Positions 1 through 6,284 of a stretch of 19,226 nt of DNA are shown here, piece after piece. The notes under the pieces are model-generated. The model had not been told where the DNA came from. It was given only the letters and a program-made list of their open reading frames with translations, and made no database searches. The first letter of the stretch is position 1. Each line of letters starts with the position of its first letter. Source of the DNA: Rubrobacter_F sp035642415 (GTDB lineage Bacteria; Actinomycetota; Rubrobacteria; Rubrobacterales; Rubrobacteraceae); assembly GCA_035642415.1 (NCBI GenBank), contig DASQSI010000292.1, positions 1 to 19,226 on the forward strand. Direction: 5' to 3'. Made by a program: the position numbers and the translations under genes.

Positions 1-7
1 CCACGCG

Positions 8-142
8 CTACCCTACCCGTAGACAGGCGTAAACCGGTGCTGGGCTAGTTCTTAAAGCAACCGCAGCAGGATTGATGAGAAGCACGAGTACGACTATCGC
101 GCCTATCAGCAGACTGATCGGGTTTCCCATACCACCACGCAT
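8..142 (-). CDS. Possible small single-pass membrane peptide (44 aa)
   Basis: A short leftward ORF starts with ATG at 142; an alternative ATG lies at 130. It encodes a glycine-rich start followed by one hydrophobic stretch (about residues 9-30, rich in I, V, L and A) and a short polar tail ending at TAG. No strong Shine-Dalgarno site precedes either start. I do not recognise a family. It could be a real small membrane protein or chance hydrophobic coding at the window edge; nothing next to it supports a function. Confidence 0.22.
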   Translation of the reverse strand: MRGGMGNPISLLIGAIVVLVLLINPAAVALRTSPAPVYACLRVG

Positions 143-235
143 GCTCTGGTAAAGCGGAATCAATATTAGTCATCTGGGAAATGTTAGTAACGTGGTGCGC
201 GAGCAAGTACGCCGGGGCAGTGGAAGGCCGTTCGT

Positions 236-862
236 CTAAGCGCCTCCGAGGGTGAACAACGCCGAGCGAGCCTGCTCGGTGGTCATGGGCTCATTGTAGA
301 TCGGGGAGCCAGGCTGCTGCTTGCGGCCGCCCTCCCGCAGGGAACCCGTGTCCACGGGCGCAAAGCCAATATCTTCTATAAGCCGTGAGACTATCGCCTT
401 CGCATCCTCCTCGTCCCCCGCAACGAAGAGCACGAGGTGATCTCCGAATCCGGGGCGGCCAGCAGTTGCGAGTGTCTCGTAGTACATAGTGTTGAACGCC
501 TTGACGAGGCGAGCGTGCGGCAGGTGCCGAGCGACCAGCTCGCTCGGCGTGAGGTCGCCGAAGTCGATCTGGCCATCCCGCTGCGCGTAGTAGTTCATGG
601 CGTCGACGACCACCTTGCCCGCCAGTCGGTCGGCGGGCAGCGTCTCGTAGTCCTTAAACGGGATGGCCACCAGTACCACGTCTCCGAATGTGGCCGCCTC
701 CTCGACAGTTACAGCCCTGACGTTCGGGCCGCTCTCTCGGACGAGCCCCCGTAGCGATTCCGGCCCACGGGAGTTGCTGATGGCCACGTCGTGGCCAGCT
801 TTAGCGAAAAGGCGTGCGGCGGTCGCCCCAATGTTCCCGGCCCCAATAATCCCGATATTCAT
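236..862 (-). CDS. NAD(P)-binding, F420-reductase-like oxidoreductase
   Basis: A 208-residue protein of the F420-dependent NADP oxidoreductase-like Rossmann family. It opens directly with the dinucleotide-binding signature GIIGAGNIGATAARLF, and an SNSRGPESL segment follows the second beta strand, as in NADPH-binding members. A KAFNTMYYETLA segment in the middle and a FVAGDEEDAK segment before the C-terminal helices are also typical. The frame stays open upstream to 1003, but the ATG at 862 is preferred because AAAGGAGA lies a few bases before it and the Rossmann motif starts at once. Members transfer hydride between NADPH and F420 or an unknown partner; substrate and cofactor cannot be read from sequence. 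It stands alone, pointing away from the integrase remnant, with no operon partner visible. Confidence 0.86.
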   Translation of the reverse strand: MNIGIIGAGNIGATAARLFAKAGHDVAISNSRGPESLRGLVRESGPNVRAVTVEEAATFGDVVLVAIPFKDYETLPADRLAGKVVVDAMNYYAQRDGQIDFGDLTPSELVARHLPHARLVKAFNTMYYETLATAGRPGFGDHLVLFVAGDEEDAKAIVSRLIEDIGFAPVDTGSLREGGRKQQPGSPIYNEPMTTEQARSALFTLGGA

Positions 863-1221
863 TCGTAAGGTCTCCTTTAGCTTCCCAATAGTGTCGGGAG
901 CAGGATATAGCCTATCGCCGGTAAACTTATCACTACGATAATTTGGCGCAAGGCCGGTTGGCTTATTAAATAATGCCGGGGCCGTAGCGGGCAACCCCGG
1001 CACTGAAAGGAGTCGACCAGACTCTAAGCTAATGGGCAGACAGTCCGGCCGGGGTGGCTACTAAAGGGACAACGCGCCACCGTTAATAAGTGTGCCACCC
1101 GAATCTATGGAAGTCCTAAGAAAAGGCTTAGAAATTTCTTAGATTAGATGGCATTACACCAAAACTCACGTTTGACTCAGAATTATAAAGTCTGAACCAA
1201 AGTAGACCGTTTTGTACGCTC
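863..1221. other. Intergenic region between the reductase and the integrase remnant
   Basis: These 359 bases contain the leader of the leftward reductase gene and the truncated upstream side of the integrase. The part from about 1080 to 1215 is visibly AT-richer than the flanking genes and holds overlapping inverted repeats (1116-1142). No Shine-Dalgarno site, tRNA or recognisable coding segment is seen. The integrase's usual N-terminal arm-binding segment would be expected here but is absent. Confidence 0.4.
1116..1142. repeat. Overlapping inverted repeats in AT-rich DNA
   Basis: CTAAGAAA at 1116-1123 is the exact reverse complement of TTTCTTAG at 1135-1142, with an 11-base spacer. Inside lies the perfect 10-base palindrome AGAAATTTCT (1130-1139). 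It sits about 80 bases before the integrase remnant, so it may be an old operator, recombinase arm site or relic of an element edge. Confidence 0.4.
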
Positions 1222-2276
1222 GTGGCGGACGGCCAAGTTGCCCTACGTGACAAGACTATCTACGGCAAGACGCGCCGAGAGGTGGACGAGAAGCTTACCA
1301 AGGCAAAGGCCGACCGAGACGGCAGTCTAATCTTCGACGCGGATAACCTGAAGGTGGACAGGTACCTTCAGCGGTGGCTCAATGACTCCGCTAAGTGCAG
1401 TGTGAAGCCTGTGACTTTCGAGAACTACGAGCGGCTCGTGCGTAACCACATCGCCCCAGGACTGGGGCGCGTGAAGCTAACAAAGCTCAGCCCGGCCCAC
1501 GTGCAGGGGTTCTATCAGGAGAGCCTCGACGCGGGTCTCTCCCCCACCAGCGTGCGCCAAATGCATGCCATCCTGCACCGGGCGCTTAGGCAGGCTCATA
1601 GGTGGAGGCTGGTGCGTGAGAACGTCGTGGCTGCTACGGACCCGCCGAAGCCACGAGGTGACGAAATAAGGCCCCTGGACGCCGCCCAGGCCAAGGCGTT
1701 CCTCGCTGGGGCCCGCGACGAGCGTCTCGAGGCACTGTACGTGTTGGCGGTGACAGCGGGCTTAAGGATCGGAGAGCTTCTCGGCCTCCGGTGGGACGAT
1801 GTCGATCTCGGACACGGCACGTTGCGCGTGCAGCGTACCCTATCTGCGGCCAAGAGCGGCCCGAAGTTGACCACGCCCAAGAACGGGAAAGGACGAACAT
1901 AAAGCTCACCGAACGGGCCGTGGACGCGCTCAAGCGCCACAAGGTGGCACAGAACGCGGAAAGGCTGGAGTCGGGAACTCAATGGCAAGACGTCGGCCTT
2001 GTATTCTGCACCAGGGCCGGAGGCCCGCTATGTCCCCATCACTTCCGCACCCAATCCTTCAAACCGCTCTTGAAGCGGACGGGGCTGCCGGACATCCGTT
2101 TCCACGACCTGCGCCACACCTGCGCGACACTGCTGCTGAGCCGGGGGCACCACCCCAAACTGGTACAGGAGCTTCTCGGGCATTCGAGCGTGGCCATGAT
2201 CCTGGACCGCTACAGCCACGTGATGCCCGGCATGAGCGACCGGACCGCCACCGCTATAGAGGCTGCACTGTCCTGA
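1222..2276 (+). pseudogene. Tyrosine recombinase / phage integrase, frameshifted and N-terminally truncated
   Basis: Two overlapping frames together encode about 350 residues of a phage-type tyrosine site-specific recombinase. The first frame (GTG at 1222 to TAA at 1902) has the core-binding (SAM-like) domain and the first catalytic arginine in TAGLRIGELLGLRWDDV. The second frame (from about 1899) supplies HDLRHTCATLLL (the HxxR pair), LLGHSSVAMILDRY with the second His, and the nucleophile Tyr in DRYSH. Restoring one missing base near 1899 joins them as KGRT-IKLTERAV, the usual continuation. The N-terminal arm-binding domain, normally about 40 residues starting GEGSIY or similar, is missing, and the GTG has no Shine-Dalgarno site. 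The gene is therefore probably inactive. A sequencing error could explain the frameshift but not the missing N-terminus. Confidence 0.86.
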
Positions 2277-2288
2277 CAGGCAGTGCAG
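2263..2288 (+). terminator. Hairpin over the integrase stop codon
   Basis: CTGCACTG (2263-2270) and CAGTGCAG (2281-2288) are perfect inverted repeats. They enclose CCTG-A-CAGG, so almost the whole 26 bases fold into one stem with a single bulged T. The hairpin spans the TGA at 2274-2276 and is followed by only a weak T-containing stretch. It could end integrase transcription or be part of an old attachment site. Confidence 0.4.
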
Positions 2289-2373
2289 TCTTGGCTGTCT
2301 GCCGGACCCCGAGACACCGCCCGCCGAGGGTAGAAAGGACGGCTACAGAGCATCCGTCATAAACATAGAAGAA

Positions 2374-2393
2374 GCTTTAAGCGAGCGTTAAGC
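2374..2393 (-). terminator. Weak hairpin with T-rich tail after small leftward ORF
   Basis: On the minus strand GCTTAA and TTAAAGC flank a short GC loop, and the next bases (TTCTTCTATGTTT) are T-rich. The stem includes the TAA stop of the small ORF 2388-2513. This is a plausible but weak intrinsic terminator and gives slight support to that ORF being expressed. Confidence 0.25.
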
Positions 2394-2513
2394 CAGCAAG
2401 CCGTGCGGCGTTGCCTCCAGTTCGTCATAGAATATATCCAGCAGTTCCCTAAGTTTGCTCTGTGCTATCAGGCCATCCAGTAGATAACTCGGACTTGTAG
2501 CAGCATACTGCAT
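2388..2513 (-). CDS. Possible small hypothetical protein (41 aa)
   Basis: A short leftward ORF with ATG at 2513 preceded by GAAAGGGGGG at suitable spacing. An upstream ATG at 2573 would add 20 residues but has no ribosome site. The peptide begins MQYAATSPSYLLDGLIA and continues with an amphipathic acidic helix-like segment (LRELLDIFYDELEA). No family is recognised. It lies in an AT-richer stretch between the integrase remnant and dodecin, and a weak hairpin overlaps its stop. It could be a cargo remnant of the old element or a chance ORF. Confidence 0.33.
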   Translation of the reverse strand: MQYAATSPSYLLDGLIAQSKLRELLDIFYDELEATPHGLLA

Positions 2514-2691
2514 ACCTATACACCCCCCTTTCCTTTCCTCATTGTTTTCACAGTGGGGATTATCTCTATGCATATATCTATAGCGAGAAATCTTTAGGAC
2601 GCAAGAGGTATAAGGAAACTCTCATCGAACTCTAACTCTTTTAGTACCGGCCACACCCAGTGGAAAAAGGGCCGCAGCCTCCTATCTTGGT

Positions 2692-2716
2692 GTTTACCGC
2701 CCCGGCATTGGGGTAA
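2692..2716 (+). promoter_or_regulatory. SigB/SigF-type stress promoter of the dodecin gene
   Basis: GTTT at 2692-2695 and GGGTAA at 2711-2716 are separated by 15 bases. This matches the established general-stress sigma consensus (GTTT-N13-17-GGGTA) of Bacillus SigB and mycobacterial SigF. The predicted transcript start near 2723 gives a leader of about 39 bases that contains the AAAGGAGG ribosome site at 2743-2750. No competing housekeeping promoter is obvious here. The call rests on motif match and placement only. Confidence 0.55.
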
Positions 2717-2761
2717 AAGCACTTATAAGGGAAAGCGAACAGAAAGGAGGATTGTGCTGCT

Positions 2762-2989
2762 ATGTCTGTAGCTCGCGTAATCGAGTTGAGCGCCTCCTCA
2801 GATCAGGGCTTTGAAGATGCCATCAACCAAGGCATTCAGCGTGCCACCAGCACCCTAAGGAACGTAGAAAGTGCCTGGGTTAAGGACATGAACGTGATGA
2901 TCGAGAACAACCAGGTGACAGCCTACAAAGTCAACCTGGCCATCACCTTTGTCCTAGAAGAGGGGGAGGCTCCCGCTTCAGCAGGCTAG
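2762..2989 (+). CDS. Dodecin (flavin-binding storage/sequestering protein)
   Basis: A 75-residue protein of the dodecin family. Members form hollow dodecamers that bind pairs of flavins (FMN, riboflavin or lumichrome) and sometimes CoA, buffering free flavin and quenching its photochemistry. The order beta (RVIELSASS), helix (FEDAINQGIQRATSTLRN), then two long strands fits the family, as does the length. Trp39 aligns with the stacking tryptophan (Trp36 in Halobacterium dodecin). Lys56 in AYKV occupies the place of the usual flavin-contacting Gln in YQV. ATG at 2762 follows AAAGGAGG with an 11-base spacer. It is a single-gene unit with a stress-type promoter upstream and a hairpin terminator downstream, so stress induction is likely. 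Confidence 0.93.
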   Translation: MSVARVIELSASSDQGFEDAINQGIQRATSTLRNVESAWVKDMNVMIENNQVTAYKVNLAITFVLEEGEAPASAG

Positions 2990-3021
2990 AGGTGACTACT
3001 GCCCAGCCCCTATAGAGGCCA

Positions 3022-3059
3022 AGCCCGACCGCTTCACGGCGGGTTGGAGCGGTCGGGCT
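3022..3059 (+). terminator. Hairpin terminator after dodecin
   Basis: AGCCCGACCGCT (3022-3033) pairs perfectly with AGCGGTCGGGCT (3048-3059) around a 14-base loop, beginning 32 bases after the dodecin stop. The stem is strong and GC-rich but is followed by CCCTCTGG rather than a clean T run, so it is a probable but not classical intrinsic terminator. Confidence 0.62.
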
Positions 3060-3156
3060 CCCCTCTGGATGCGTATCTTAATAAGAAATTACACTTCCTA
3101 GATAGTCCTAGACGGCCCCAATTTGAGTGAGCACAACATGTAGAGCCGTTCGCTGG

Positions 3157-3318
3157 TCACGGCCTCCACCGCTGCCTCAGACGACGCCTCAGGCGACGCC
3201 ACCGAAGCTGCCTACGCGCGTAGGCAACTTCGACCTCGGCGTAGAGCCACACTGTGACCAAGGCAATGGCGGTAACGGCGAGGATCGTCACTACCAATAT
3301 CAGTAACAAAGTCTGCAT
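3157..3318 (-). CDS. Possible small membrane protein with Arg-rich tail (53 aa)
   Basis: A leftward ORF encodes one long hydrophobic helix (MQTLLLILVVTILAVTAIAL and on) followed by a short acidic patch and a strongly basic tail (RRQLRWRRLRRRLRQRWRP). This follows the positive-inside pattern of a single-pass protein with a cytoplasmic C-terminus. ATG at 3318 is used; the frame extends to a TTG at 3357, and neither start has a well-placed ribosome site. No family is recognised. It may be a real small envelope protein or a compositional accident. Confidence 0.33.
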   Translation of the reverse strand: MQTLLLILVVTILAVTAIALVTVWLYAEVEVAYARRQLRWRRLRRRLRQRWRP

Positions 3319-3427
3319 CGCTACGACCAGTATCCCTCCCGGATGCAGTCGGCGCAACGCTCGTCACCGACGAAGCAGGCGAGGAGCCCATCATCCTCTT
3401 CGGCCTAAATGTTTAATGCAAGCCGGG

Positions 3428-3449
3428 TTGGTGTAGTAATTGGTGTAGT
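3428..3449 (+). repeat. Short tandem direct repeat upstream of nicotinate phosphoribosyltransferase
   Basis: TTGGTGTAGT occurs twice (3428-3437 and 3440-3449) with a 12-base period, about 140 bases before the preferred start of the phosphoribosyltransferase gene. The period is near one helical turn, so it could be a regulator-binding site, but no factor is indicated. Confidence 0.35.
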
Positions 3450-3589
3450 GTGGACCCCGTCTCACTCTCGGACCGCTGTCTTTCTGCTGGTTTGCAGGTA
3501 TTTCAGGGAATGTGGAATCGGTTATCGTTCATCCGGTCCATGAGTGGCTATCATACCTCCAGAGAAAGGCAAACGGAAAGGGCGTAAGG

Positions 3590-4759
3590 ATGGATGTAGA
3601 GAAATCCCGTACCGGTAGCTTCGGCTTCAACACGGCCTCCGAAGAGGAGATAAAGAGCGCAGCGGTGGCGGACGTCTACTTCCACCGTGCGATGCAGGTT
3701 CTCAGGGCCGAGGGTAAGGAGCGAACCCCCGTCCACGCCGAGGTCGTCCTCAAGTCGTCGGAGCTCGAAAAATGGTACGTTCTCGCGGGTCTCGACGAGG
3801 TGGCTCACCTCCTCGAGGACACCGAGATCGAGGCCTACGCCTTGCCGGAGGGCACGATCTGCCGCCCTCAAGAACCGGTCCTGACCTTGAGCGGTCCTTA
3901 CGAAGCGTTCGGCGAGCATGAAACGGCGATCTTAGGATTTCTCTGCCAAGCCTCCGGGGTGGCGACCGGGGCGGCGCGGTGCCGACTCGCGGCGGGCGAA
4001 AGGCGGCTGATCTCCTTCGGAGCGAGGAGGATGCACCCGGCCATAGGCCCAATGATAGAGCGTGCCGCATACCTCGGCGGCTGCGACGGCGTAGCCGAAA
4101 CTTTAGGCGCTGAGCGTCTCGGCATACAGCCGGTCGGCACCCTTCCCCACGCCCTGGTCCTGATCCTAGGCTCGACCGAGAAGGCCACCCGGGCCTTCGA
4201 TAGGGTCGTGGAAGAGGAGGTGCCCCGTACCATCCTCATAGATACCTTCGACGACGAGAAGTTCGGTGCGCTCATCGCCGCCGAGACCATCCCCGAGAGC
4301 ATCTTCGCCGTCAGGCTGGATACGCCCAGCGACCGCCGGGGCAACTTCAAGAGCCTGATGCGTGAGGTTCGTTGGGAGCTCGACCGCGCAGGCTTCAGCC
4401 ACGTGAAGATCTTCGCCTCTGGGGGCATCGATACGGCCGACATACTGGAGTTGAACCCCCTCTGCGACGCTTATGGCGTTGGGGGAGCGATCGCCGCCGC
4501 CCCGATGATCGACTTCTCCCTCGATATCGTCGAGGTCGACGGCGAACCCCGAGCTAAACGGGGTAAGTGGAGCGGACGCAAACGCCTCCTGGAACTTAAA
4601 GACCACTCCCACATGATCCTCCCCGCCGAGGCCGAGCCCTCGGCGGGAGCCAAGGACCTGTTGCAACCCCTCGACCAGCTGTACGCTTCCCCACCGGACG
4701 TCTCGTCCCTGCGCGAAAGGGTCCTCGAACAGCTCGCTACTGGTGACTTCGATCTTTGA
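3590..4759 (+). CDS. Nicotinate phosphoribosyltransferase, archaeal-type
   Basis: A 389-residue enzyme that makes nicotinate mononucleotide from nicotinate and PRPP with ATP, in NAD salvage. It follows the compact archaeal type (Thermoplasma acidophilum enzyme): FNTASEEEIKSAAVADVYF at the N-terminus, FGARRMHPAIGPM with the histidine phosphorylated in this family (about residue 149), RLDTPSDRRGNF, then the phosphate-binding FASGGID (about 275-281) and KRGKWSGRK. ATG at 3590 is preferred over the longer GTG at 3512 because GGAAAGG lies before it and homology begins soon after. The C-terminal zinc-knuckle cysteines of the Thermoplasma type are absent; a His/Pro/Ala linker replaces them. It is transcribed alone and converges on the XRE-cupin regulator. 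No nicotinamidase is adjacent. Confidence 0.92.
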   Translation: MDVEKSRTGSFGFNTASEEEIKSAAVADVYFHRAMQVLRAEGKERTPVHAEVVLKSSELEKWYVLAGLDEVAHLLEDTEIEAYALPEGTICRPQEPVLTLSGPYEAFGEHETAILGFLCQASGVATGAARCRLAAGERRLISFGARRMHPAIGPMIERAAYLGGCDGVAETLGAERLGIQPVGTLPHALVLILGSTEKATRAFDRVVEEEVPRTILIDTFDDEKFGALIAAETIPESIFAVRLDTPSDRRGNFKSLMREVRWELDRAGFSHVKIFASGGIDTADILELNPLCDAYGVGGAIAAAPMIDFSLDIVEVDGEPRAKRGKWSGRKRLLELKDHSHMILPAEAEPSAGAKDLLQPLDQLYASPPDVSSLRERVLEQLATGDFDL

Positions 4760-4797
4760 GGAAGCGTCCTCTATCGACGCGCAAGGAGAGCGCTCTC
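4757..4797. terminator. Small hairpins between convergent genes
   Basis: GAGGA-AGCG-TCCTC (4758-4771) overlaps the phosphoribosyltransferase stop, and the perfect palindrome GAGAGCGCTCTC (4786-4797) abuts the stop of the opposing regulator gene. In a 36-base convergent gap these could form a bidirectional terminator, but the stems are short and there is no T run. Confidence 0.22.
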
Positions 4798-5395
4798 ACG
4801 TTTCCTTCGCTACGGTAATCAGGTAGTAGGTGCATTCCCCCTCCCCTGCGTTATCGAACTTGTGCACGACGTCGGCCTCGAAGTACAGGGCGTCTCCCTC
4901 CTTCAGAAGGTACTCGTCGCCACCAAGAATAGCCATCAGTCCTCCCTTCTCTACCAGCACGTACTTCTCGGTTCCCTTTCGGTATGGCGGTAACTCGCCG
5001 GAGGTGCACCCTTCGGGAACGGTAATCCGGGAGAACTCGGCGCCCTGATCTCCGAAGGTCGGGGACAGCAGCTGCCGCTCGAAGCCAGTCCGCGGATCCT
5101 GCATCACCGGACGTCGATCCCTGGGCACCATCACCACCCTGCGGCGCTCTTCGATCCCTACAAGCGTCGAAAGGCTGACCCCCAACCCCTCCGCAACTTT
5201 CGCCGCAACCACCAGCGTGGGATTTTTCTCGCCGCGCTCCAGCTTGGAGATCATAGCCCGGCTGACCGACGAGCGCTCCGCAAGCGCCTCCAGCGTCAGC
5301 CCCCTCACTAGGCGAAGCTCTCGTACCCGCGTCCCCAACTTCCCGGCGGAAACGACGTCCGCCACAGCATTCCCATTCAATCTTTGCTCGCTCAT
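4796..5395 (-). CDS. XRE-family transcriptional regulator with C-terminal cupin domain
   Basis: A 199-residue DNA-binding regulator. Residues about 20-78 form an XRE/Cro-type helix-turn-helix (LGTRVRELRLVRGLTLEALA, then SVSRAMISKLERGEKNPTL, the recognition-helix region). Residues about 120-195 form a cupin-2 barrel (PPYRKGTEKYVLVEKGG, then LKEGDALYFEADVVHKF). The first cupin motif lacks the usual His-x-His, so metal binding there is doubtful; the barrel may sense a small ligand. ATG at 5395 has no clear Shine-Dalgarno site. A TAGAA-AA-TTCTA inverted repeat lies just upstream and may be an autoregulatory operator. Such regulators often control catabolic or polyamine/amino-acid genes; here it follows the carbon-nitrogen hydrolase by 45 bases. 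Its targets are unknown. Confidence 0.9.
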   Translation of the reverse strand: MSEQRLNGNAVADVVSAGKLGTRVRELRLVRGLTLEALAERSSVSRAMISKLERGEKNPTLVVAAKVAEGLGVSLSTLVGIEERRRVVMVPRDRRPVMQDPRTGFERQLLSPTFGDQGAEFSRITVPEGCTSGELPPYRKGTEKYVLVEKGGLMAILGGDEYLLKEGDALYFEADVVHKFDNAGEGECTYYLITVAKET

Positions 5396-5399
5396 CTGG

Positions 5400-5411
5400 T
5401 AGAAAATTCTA
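5400..5411. promoter_or_regulatory. Candidate operator upstream of the XRE-cupin gene
   Basis: TAGAA (5400-5404) and TTCTA (5407-5411) form a perfect inverted repeat with a two-base AA centre, starting 5 bases before the regulator's ATG. Position and symmetry fit autorepression by a dimeric XRE protein. No binding evidence is available. Confidence 0.3.
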
Positions 5412-5440
5412 TCGAAGTAAAAGATGGAATCTAGAGACGG

Positions 5441-6268
5441 CTACCAGCCGTATGTCTCGGGCTGCCGGTTGGCGAGCGCGGGGAAGTCGGTACGCAACCG
5501 ATCCAGGTAGTCGAGGTCCAGCGTTGCGAGAGCGTGCCCATCGCGGTCGGGGCACGTGGCGAGAAGAGTGCCCCAAGGGTCCACGATCATACTACGCCCA
5601 TAGGCCCAGCGCCCGTCCGCTTTGCGCCCCCACTGAGCCGGTGCGACCACGTACGCCTGGTTCTCAACAGCCCGCGCCCGGAGAAGGAGTTCCCAGTGGT
5701 CCTTGCCGGTCAGGAGCGTGAAGGCGGCGGGTACTGCCAGGATCTCGGCCCCTTTAAGCGCCAACAGGCGGTACAGCTCTGGGAAGCGCAGGTCGTAGCA
5801 AACCGAAAGACCGAGCGTCGCAATACCTGCCTTAGCGGTGACGATCTCGCGCCCCGATGCGATGGTCCTGCTCTCGAGGTACTCCCGGTCTGGCGCCTTG
5901 ACGTCGAAGAGGTGGATCTTGCGGTATACAGCAAAGAGCTCACCGGAGGGGTCGAAGAACGTCGAGGTGTTGAAGAGCCGCTGTGCACCGGGCTCACCCT
6001 CCAGGATCGAACCACCAAGCACCCACGCACCTAACTCGCGCGCCAGAGCGCCTAAGAACCCCGTCGTAGGGCCGGGGATGGGCTCCGCGTTCTCCCTGTA
6101 AACCTTCTCCAAGCCATGACAGCTCCAGAGCTCCGGCAAGGCCACGAGCTGCGCTCCGGCCGAGACTGCGCAGCGGATCAAACGCTCTGCGGTCTCGAAG
6201 TTCTCCTGTTTATCCGGAGTTGAGGACATCTGGATCGCCGCCGCCGTCATCTTGCGTGTTTCTACCAA
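5441..6268 (-). CDS. Carbon-nitrogen hydrolase, nitrilase superfamily (Nit/omega-amidase-like)
   Basis: A 275-residue cytoplasmic amidase of the nitrilase superfamily. The Glu-Lys-Cys triad is intact: Glu46 in LVALPELW, Lys117 in YRKIHLFD and Cys157 in LSVCYDLRFPELYR. The block TGKDHWELLLRARAVENQAY and APAQWG place it with the Nit1/Nit2 branch, whose members hydrolyse deaminated glutathione or alpha-keto acid amides; the exact substrate is not decided here. The frame runs up to 6337, but that start would overlap the kinase gene by 53 bases. TTG at 6268 follows GAGGAAGG at good spacing and leaves a 16-base gap. ATG at 6250 is the next choice but lies 22 bases from that site. It is probably co-transcribed with the upstream kinase and perhaps the downstream regulator. 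Confidence 0.9.
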   Translation of the reverse strand: MVETRKMTAAAIQMSSTPDKQENFETAERLIRCAVSAGAQLVALPELWSCHGLEKVYRENAEPIPGPTTGFLGALARELGAWVLGGSILEGEPGAQRLFNTSTFFDPSGELFAVYRKIHLFDVKAPDREYLESRTIASGREIVTAKAGIATLGLSVCYDLRFPELYRLLALKGAEILAVPAAFTLLTGKDHWELLLRARAVENQAYVVAPAQWGRKADGRWAYGRSMIVDPWGTLLATCPDRDGHALATLDLDYLDRLRTDFPALANRQPETYGW

Positions 6269-6284
6269 GCTACCTTCCTCTCGC

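Noticed and set aside
863..1003. N-terminal extension of the F420-reductase-like protein
   Set aside because: The Rossmann motif starts exactly at the internal ATG at 862, which has its own good ribosome site; the extra 47 residues look like non-coding DNA.
1032..1064. Tiny ORF (MGRQSGRGGY) as the lost integrase N-terminus
   Set aside because: Only ten codons, no ribosome site, and the resemblance to integrase N-termini is too short to mean anything.
3254..3436. Rightward 60-codon ORF opposite the small membrane ORF
   Set aside because: Composition is Arg/Ser-rich without hydrophobic or domain pattern, no ribosome site is visible, and the opposite strand gives a more protein-like sequence.
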